Below, piece by piece: positions 60,227 to 64,000 of a stretch of 64,000 bases of DNA (the first letter of the stretch is position 1; every line of letters starts with the position of its first letter). The notes under the pieces were generated by a model, which ran no database searches, was not told the origin of the DNA, and saw only the letters and a list, made by a program, of their open reading frames with translations. The DNA lies in NCBI RefSeq assembly GCF_042657165.1, contig NZ_JBHSNJ010000005.1, forward strand, positions 248,001 through 312,000, read 5' to 3'. The stretch comes from Agrilutibacter niabensis. GTDB lineage: Bacteria; Pseudomonadota; Gammaproteobacteria; Xanthomonadales; Xanthomonadaceae. A program made the position numbers and the translations under genes.

Positions 60227-61927
60227 CTACGGCACCGTCGCTTCGGCGCGCTCGCGCATCCCCGCGGCATCGAGCACCACGACGCGATTGCGGCCTTCGT
60301 GCTTGGCCTGGTACATCGCTTCGTCCGCGCGCCGCAGCAGTGAGGTGGCGCCGTCCTGCGGCTGGCATTCGACCACGCCGATGCTCAGCGTCAACGCCAC
60401 CGGCGCGCCCTGCACCCGGGCGCAGCGCGCTTCGATCTGCTGGCGGATGCGTTCGGCCAGATCGCGGGCGTGCCGCCGCGCCGAACCCGGAAGCAGCAGC
60501 AGGAACTCCTCGCCGCCGATGCGCCCCAGGTTCTCCTCGGGTTGCATTTCGTCCTGGATCGTCTCGGTGACCGCGCACAGGCAGGCATCGCCGATGGCGT
60601 GGCCGTGGGTGTCGTTGATGCGCTTGAAGTGGTCGAGGTCGAGGAACAGCACCGACAGCGGCAGCCTGCGCTGGCGACTGTCGGAGATGGCCTGGTCGAG
60701 CCGGCGCATCATTCCGGCGCGGTTGAGCACGCGCGTCAGGGGATCGTGCTCGGCGTCCTCCTGCGCGGCATCGCGTTCGCGCTGGAACACGCGCATGCGA
60801 TGTGCCAGCCCCCACACCAGCACCACGGCGGCGAACGCCTGCATCAACGGCAGGCCGTATTCCAGCCAGGGGTTCAACGGCTGGCCGGCCGACAGCTGCA
60901 GCGCGCGCGCGGTGGAAACGAATACCAGCGGTACCCACGCAATCAGCACGAAGCCTGCCTGCCGCCCACCGCGCAGCCGCACCACCACCAGCGTGATGAT
61001 CGCCAGCGCGTTGGCCGCGAGCAGCAGCGCATTGCCGAGCGGTGGAAACCAGTCGCGGTTTTGCCCCGGCACTGCCGCCGACAGCAGCAGCGCCACCAGC
61101 AGCAGCACGGGCAACTGCGCGCCCACCACGAACAGGGCACGGCTCAATCGCGGCGCGCGGGGCCACAGCTCGGCGAATTCGAGCAGGAAGAACACCGTGA
61201 CGATCGTCGAGGTGGTGGCGAGGAACCAGATGCCCTCCGCGCCGAACCTGGCCAGCCATGCCAGCACGGTCAGCGCGTACGCATCGCCGTACGCGAGCAG
61301 CACGTACAGCATCTGCAGCGCCATCGTCGCCGCGAACAGGAGGTACACACGCTCGCGCAGCTGCATCCAGAACAACAGCGTCACCAGCGACACGCCGATC
61401 AGGATCCCCAGGCTCAGCCACAGCACGCGCACGTGGCCGTAGTCCTCGACGCTGTACGCCCTGGGCGTGCGCACGGCGACCTGCAACGGATAGCGCGCGT
61501 CCTCGACACCGATGTAGACCGGTTGCGTGGTGTCGCGCCAGGCGAAGGCCAGGGCCCGCCGCGAATGCCCGTCATCCGGCCTTCTGTCGAAGATCGACTT
61601 GCGCTGCGGCCGGTAGTCCGGTGGCGCCAGCACGGTCAGCCGCGCACTGTAGGGGTGGTAGACCAGCAGCAGCTGCTTGGCCTCCTGCATCGACTGCGCG
61701 TGCAGGCGCCACCAGCCGCTGCCGCGCTGCGCGCCCGCGAGCTGGTTCGGTTCGGCGGTGGCGCTCCATGCGCTCTCGGGGAGCTGGCGGACCTGCTCGG
61801 GAGTGGTGGCGATGCCGTCCTGCAGGCGCTCGATCCGCGCCATGCCGTTGTCCGCAAGCGCCTGTGCGCCGACCGGTGCGAGCACCAGCCATGCCACGAG
61901 CCACACTGCCAGCCACACAGCCCTCAT
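60227..61927 (-). CDS. 7TMR-DISM diguanylate cyclase (GGDEF)
   Basis: A 566-residue membrane sensor. A signal peptide (MRAVWLAVWLVAWLVLAPVG) precedes a periplasmic 7TMR-DISMED2 domain (about 30-160, RGSGWWRLHAQSMQEAKQLLLVYHPYSARLTVL). Seven membrane helices span about 170-375. The cytosolic GGDEF domain (about 395-566) has DPLTRVLNRAGMMRRLDQ, VLFLDLDHFKRINDTHGHAIGD and the active-site motif RIGGEEFLLLLPG, so it probably makes c-di-GMP. No RxxD inhibitory site was checked. GGAGGGAGGG before the ATG supports the start. Confidence 0.93.
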   Translation of the reverse strand: MRAVWLAVWLVAWLVLAPVGAQALADNGMARIERLQDGIATTPEQVRQLPESAWSATAEPNQLAGAQRGSGWWRLHAQSMQEAKQLLLVYHPYSARLTVLAPPDYRPQRKSIFDRRPDDGHSRRALAFAWRDTTQPVYIGVEDARYPLQVAVRTPRAYSVEDYGHVRVLWLSLGILIGVSLVTLLFWMQLRERVYLLFAATMALQMLYVLLAYGDAYALTVLAWLARFGAEGIWFLATTSTIVTVFFLLEFAELWPRAPRLSRALFVVGAQLPVLLLVALLLSAAVPGQNRDWFPPLGNALLLAANALAIITLVVVRLRGGRQAGFVLIAWVPLVFVSTARALQLSAGQPLNPWLEYGLPLMQAFAAVVLVWGLAHRMRVFQRERDAAQEDAEHDPLTRVLNRAGMMRRLDQAISDSRQRRLPLSVLFLDLDHFKRINDTHGHAIGDACLCAVTETIQDEMQPEENLGRIGGEEFLLLLPGSARRHARDLAERIRQQIEARCARVQGAPVALTLSIGVVECQPQDGATSLLRRADEAMYQAKHEGRNRVVVLDAAGMRERAEATVP

Positions 61928-62035
61928 GTGCCCTCCCTCCAAGGCAGTGTCCGCCCGGGCGGATGACACCGCAACCCCACACGGCCGCTATGCTGGCGCC
62001 TTCTTGGGGAAAACAAGGCGATCGGGGGATTCAGC

Positions 62036-62431
62036 ATGTCGATGGACATCAACTGGCTGGCCGTGGTTGCAGCGGCCGTTTCGGCCTTCGTGCTCGGCGG
62101 TCTCTGGTACGGGCCGCTATTCAAGAACGCCTGGTGCCGCGAAGCCGGCGTCGACCCGAATGCCGCACCGGGGCATCCCGGACGCGTATTCGGCAGCGCC
62201 TTCGTGCTGGCGCTGGTCGCGGCGTTCGCGTTTGCCGTCCTGCTGGGGCCGAAACCCGCCCTGGCCCTGGGCCTGCACCACGGCGCGCTGGTGGGCGGCG
62301 CCTTCGTCGCCACCAGCTTCGGCATCAACTACGCCTTCGCGCAGCGCAGCCTGAAGCTGTGGCTGATCGACGGCGGTTATCACCTGCTGCAGTTCGTGCT
62401 CTACGGGCTGATCCTGGGGCTCTGGCACTGA
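62036..62431 (+). CDS. DUF1761 family membrane protein
   Basis: A 131-residue protein with four membrane segments (about 6-27, 55-75, 79-99, 110-130). The DUF1761 marks WLAVVAAAVSAFVLGGLWYGPLFKNAW and LKLWLIDGGYHLLQFVLYGLILGLW are present. No function is established. The next gene starts 14 nt after its stop, suggesting co-transcription. Confidence 0.9.
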   Translation: MSMDINWLAVVAAAVSAFVLGGLWYGPLFKNAWCREAGVDPNAAPGHPGRVFGSAFVLALVAAFAFAVLLGPKPALALGLHHGALVGGAFVATSFGINYAFAQRSLKLWLIDGGYHLLQFVLYGLILGLWH

Positions 62432-62445
62432 GCGAGGGATAGCGA

Positions 62446-63075
62446 ATGCCCATCCGCTGGTACTTCGATTTCATCTCGCCCTTCTCCTACCTGCAGTGGC
62501 AGAAGGTGAAGGCGCTGCCGGAAGCGGTGACGCCGGTGCCGGTCGTGTTCGGCGCCGTGCTCGCCGCGCACGGGCAGAAGGGACCGGCGGAGATCGCGGG
62601 CAAGCGTGAATTCACCTACCGGCACGTGCTGTGGCAGGCACGTCAGGAAGGCGTGGTGCTGCGCTTCCCACCCGCGCATCCGTTCAACCCGCTGGCCGCG
62701 TTGCGGCTGTGCGTGGCCGCGGGCAGCACGGCGCAGGCGGTCGATGCGGTATTCGACTGGATCTGGCAGCGCGGCGAAGCTGGCGACAGCGTCGAGGCGC
62801 TGGCGCCGGTCGCTGCCGCGCTCGGCGTCGATGCCGCCAGCGCGCAGGGCGAAGCGGCGAAGGCGCAACTGCGCGCCAATACCGAAGCCGCGATCGCGGC
62901 CGGCGTGTTCGGCGTGCCCACGCTTGCCTTCGACAGCGGGCCCCTCGACGGCATGCTGTTCTGGGGCAATGATGCCCACGCCTTCGCGATTGCTGCACTG
63001 CGCAACCCGGAGCTACTCGCGGATCCGGAGATGCAGCGCATCGCAACACTGCCGGTCGGCGTGCAGCGGCGCTGA
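62446..63075 (+). CDS. DsbA-fold 2-hydroxychromene-2-carboxylate isomerase family protein
   Basis: A 209-residue glutathione-S-transferase kappa/DsbA-like protein. It opens IRWYFDFISPFSYLQWQKVKALP, with the active-site serine SPFSY in place of a CxxC, as in HCCA isomerases. The end has the typical IAAGVFGVPTLAFDSGPLDGMLFWGNDA. Such enzymes use glutathione to isomerise aromatic breakdown products; here the substrate is unknown. GAGGGA precedes the ATG. Confidence 0.9.
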   Translation: MPIRWYFDFISPFSYLQWQKVKALPEAVTPVPVVFGAVLAAHGQKGPAEIAGKREFTYRHVLWQARQEGVVLRFPPAHPFNPLAALRLCVAAGSTAQAVDAVFDWIWQRGEAGDSVEALAPVAAALGVDAASAQGEAAKAQLRANTEAAIAAGVFGVPTLAFDSGPLDGMLFWGNDAHAFAIAALRNPELLADPEMQRIATLPVGVQRR

Positions 63076-63168
63076 CGCGCCACGCTGAGCCCTGTTCGCC
63101 AGGGGCGAAACCGTGCCCGTGGGCGTATGCTGCCCGGAATCTCGAAGATGCGGCCACAGGGGGCTCAG

Positions 63169-64000
63169 ATGCGGATTGGCCTTGTCGTTGATTCACCTTG
63201 CGACCTGCCTGAAAGCTACCTGCAGGCAAACCAGATCTCCATCCTGCCGACCACCGTGCGCATGGGCGCGGCCGTCATGGCCGATTACCGCAACCCCGAG
63301 GCGGCGCTGCAGTTCCTGCAGACGCACCTGGCCGAACGCGGCTGGGAGGCCGAGAGCAGCCCCTTTTCGGTCGAACAGATCCGCGAACTGTTCCTGAGCA
63401 AGCTGGTCATCGACTACGACTTCGTCTTCTGCCTGACCATCACCAAGACGCGCAGCCAGATCTTCGACAACGCGCAGCAGGCCAGCTTCGCCATCCTCAA
63501 CGAGTACAAGGCGCCACGCGCGGCCGCCGGCAACAACTCACCGTTCTCGCTGCGCGTGATCGACACGCAGAACCTGTTCGCCGCGCAGGGCATCATCGCG
63601 GTGGAAGCCGTACGCCTGCGCGACGCGGGTGAAGGCGCGCCGAAGATCCGCGCGCGCCTGGAGAACCTCGCGCTGCACACGCAGGGCTTCCTGATCCCGC
63701 GCGACCTCAACTACATGCGCGAGCGCACGCGCATCCGCGGCGACCGCAGCGTGAGCTTCCTCGCCGCCAAGCTCGGCACCGCGTTCGACATCAAGCCGAT
63801 CCTGCATTGCAACCGGGGCGAAACCGGCCCGGTCGGCAAGGTGAAGAACTTCGACAGCGCCGCGCAGAAGCTGTTCGAACATGCGATCCGCCGCATCGAA
63901 AGGCATGAACTGATGACGCCGACGATGTGCGTCAGCTTCGGCGGCGAACTCGGCGAACTGCATGCCCTGCCCGGCTACGATTCGCTGCGACAGGCCTGCG
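63169..64000 (+). CDS. DegV family protein (partial)
   Basis: The gene runs off the right edge; 277 codons are visible. It starts MRIGLVVDSPCDLPESYL, the DegV N-terminus, with a fatty-acid-binding fold following: ISILPTTVRMG, FVFCLTITKTRSQIFDN, VIDTQNLFAAQGIIAVEAV, FLIPRDLNYMRERTRIRG and LGTAFDIKPILHCNRGE. DegV proteins bind fatty acids for phospholipid synthesis in other bacteria (FakB-like). Coding in its frame is open to the edge. Confidence 0.9.
   Translation, partial: MRIGLVVDSPCDLPESYLQANQISILPTTVRMGAAVMADYRNPEAALQFLQTHLAERGWEAESSPFSVEQIRELFLSKLVIDYDFVFCLTITKTRSQIFDNAQQASFAILNEYKAPRAAAGNNSPFSLRVIDTQNLFAAQGIIAVEAVRLRDAGEGAPKIRARLENLALHTQGFLIPRDLNYMRERTRIRGDRSVSFLAAKLGTAFDIKPILHCNRGETGPVGKVKNFDSAAQKLFEHAIRRIERHELMTPTMCVSFGGELGELHALPGYDSLRQAC

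Overview
This is a GC-rich chromosomal window of about 64 kb. The whole gene set points to a gammaproteobacterium of the Xanthomonadaceae/Lysobacteraceae type (Lysobacter, Luteimonas or a relative). The main evidence is a homodimeric-type aceE, a maeB with a phosphotransacetylase tail, a short-form AMP nucleosidase, a glutaredoxin/rhodanese fusion, many secreted peptidases and amidohydrolases, and abundant dispersed palindromic intergenic repeats. The genus assignment is inference, since no rRNA or tRNA is visible.

Region by region: 1-6.1 kb holds a Tat-exported class V aminotransferase (cut by the window edge), an L,D-transpeptidase/M23 peptidase pair, a GAF-GGDEF-EAL protein and a lipoprotein. 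From 6.3 to 13.5 kb there are a PLP decarboxylase, a frameshifted pseudogene, an FGGY sugar kinase, an exported amidohydrolase, a DUF1810 protein and a short TMEM175-like channel. From 13.7 to 31.2 kb lie secreted enzymes (S9 peptidase, serine hydrolase, PhoD phosphatase, trypsin-like protease), an RCC1 beta-propeller protein, an AraC regulator and small exported proteins, mixed with debris: a broken REP-associated tyrosine transposase (RAYT), a 5'-truncated M15-like gene, and a 133-bp tandem duplication.

From about 31.6 to 37.2 kb base composition drops visibly and the content becomes accessory: an excalibur-domain protein, a PUA/EVE-like HNH endonuclease, a secreted protein, a membrane-anchored NERD protein, and a two-gene operon. 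That operon encodes a patatin protein with PLD-like and ParB-like regions, followed directly by a protein with archaeo-eukaryotic-primase-like motifs. It is the best candidate here for an undescribed (possibly defence) system. It sits directly behind the aceE terminator.

From 37.3 to 64 kb the window returns to core genes: aceE (carrying an in-frame palindromic repeat insertion), two glycosyltransferases, maeB, rsgA with a QEGLA-motif metalloprotease, an alaA-like aminotransferase, a GDSL hydrolase/methyltransferase pair, a polysaccharide deacetylase, the glutaredoxin fusion, photolyase, a TlpA-like redoxin, amn, paired amidohydrolases (the second lacking the metal-binding HxH), a 7TMR-DISM GGDEF cyclase, a DsbA-fold isomerase and DegV (cut by the edge).

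Dispersed elements are a notable theme. There are two families of long palindromic intergenic repeats (five and two copies), a recurring AACCTGACC(C) motif in at least six spacers, clusters of GAGGC-N-GCCTC mini-hairpins, and perfect hairpin terminators after several genes. No CRISPR array, tRNA or rRNA was recognised.
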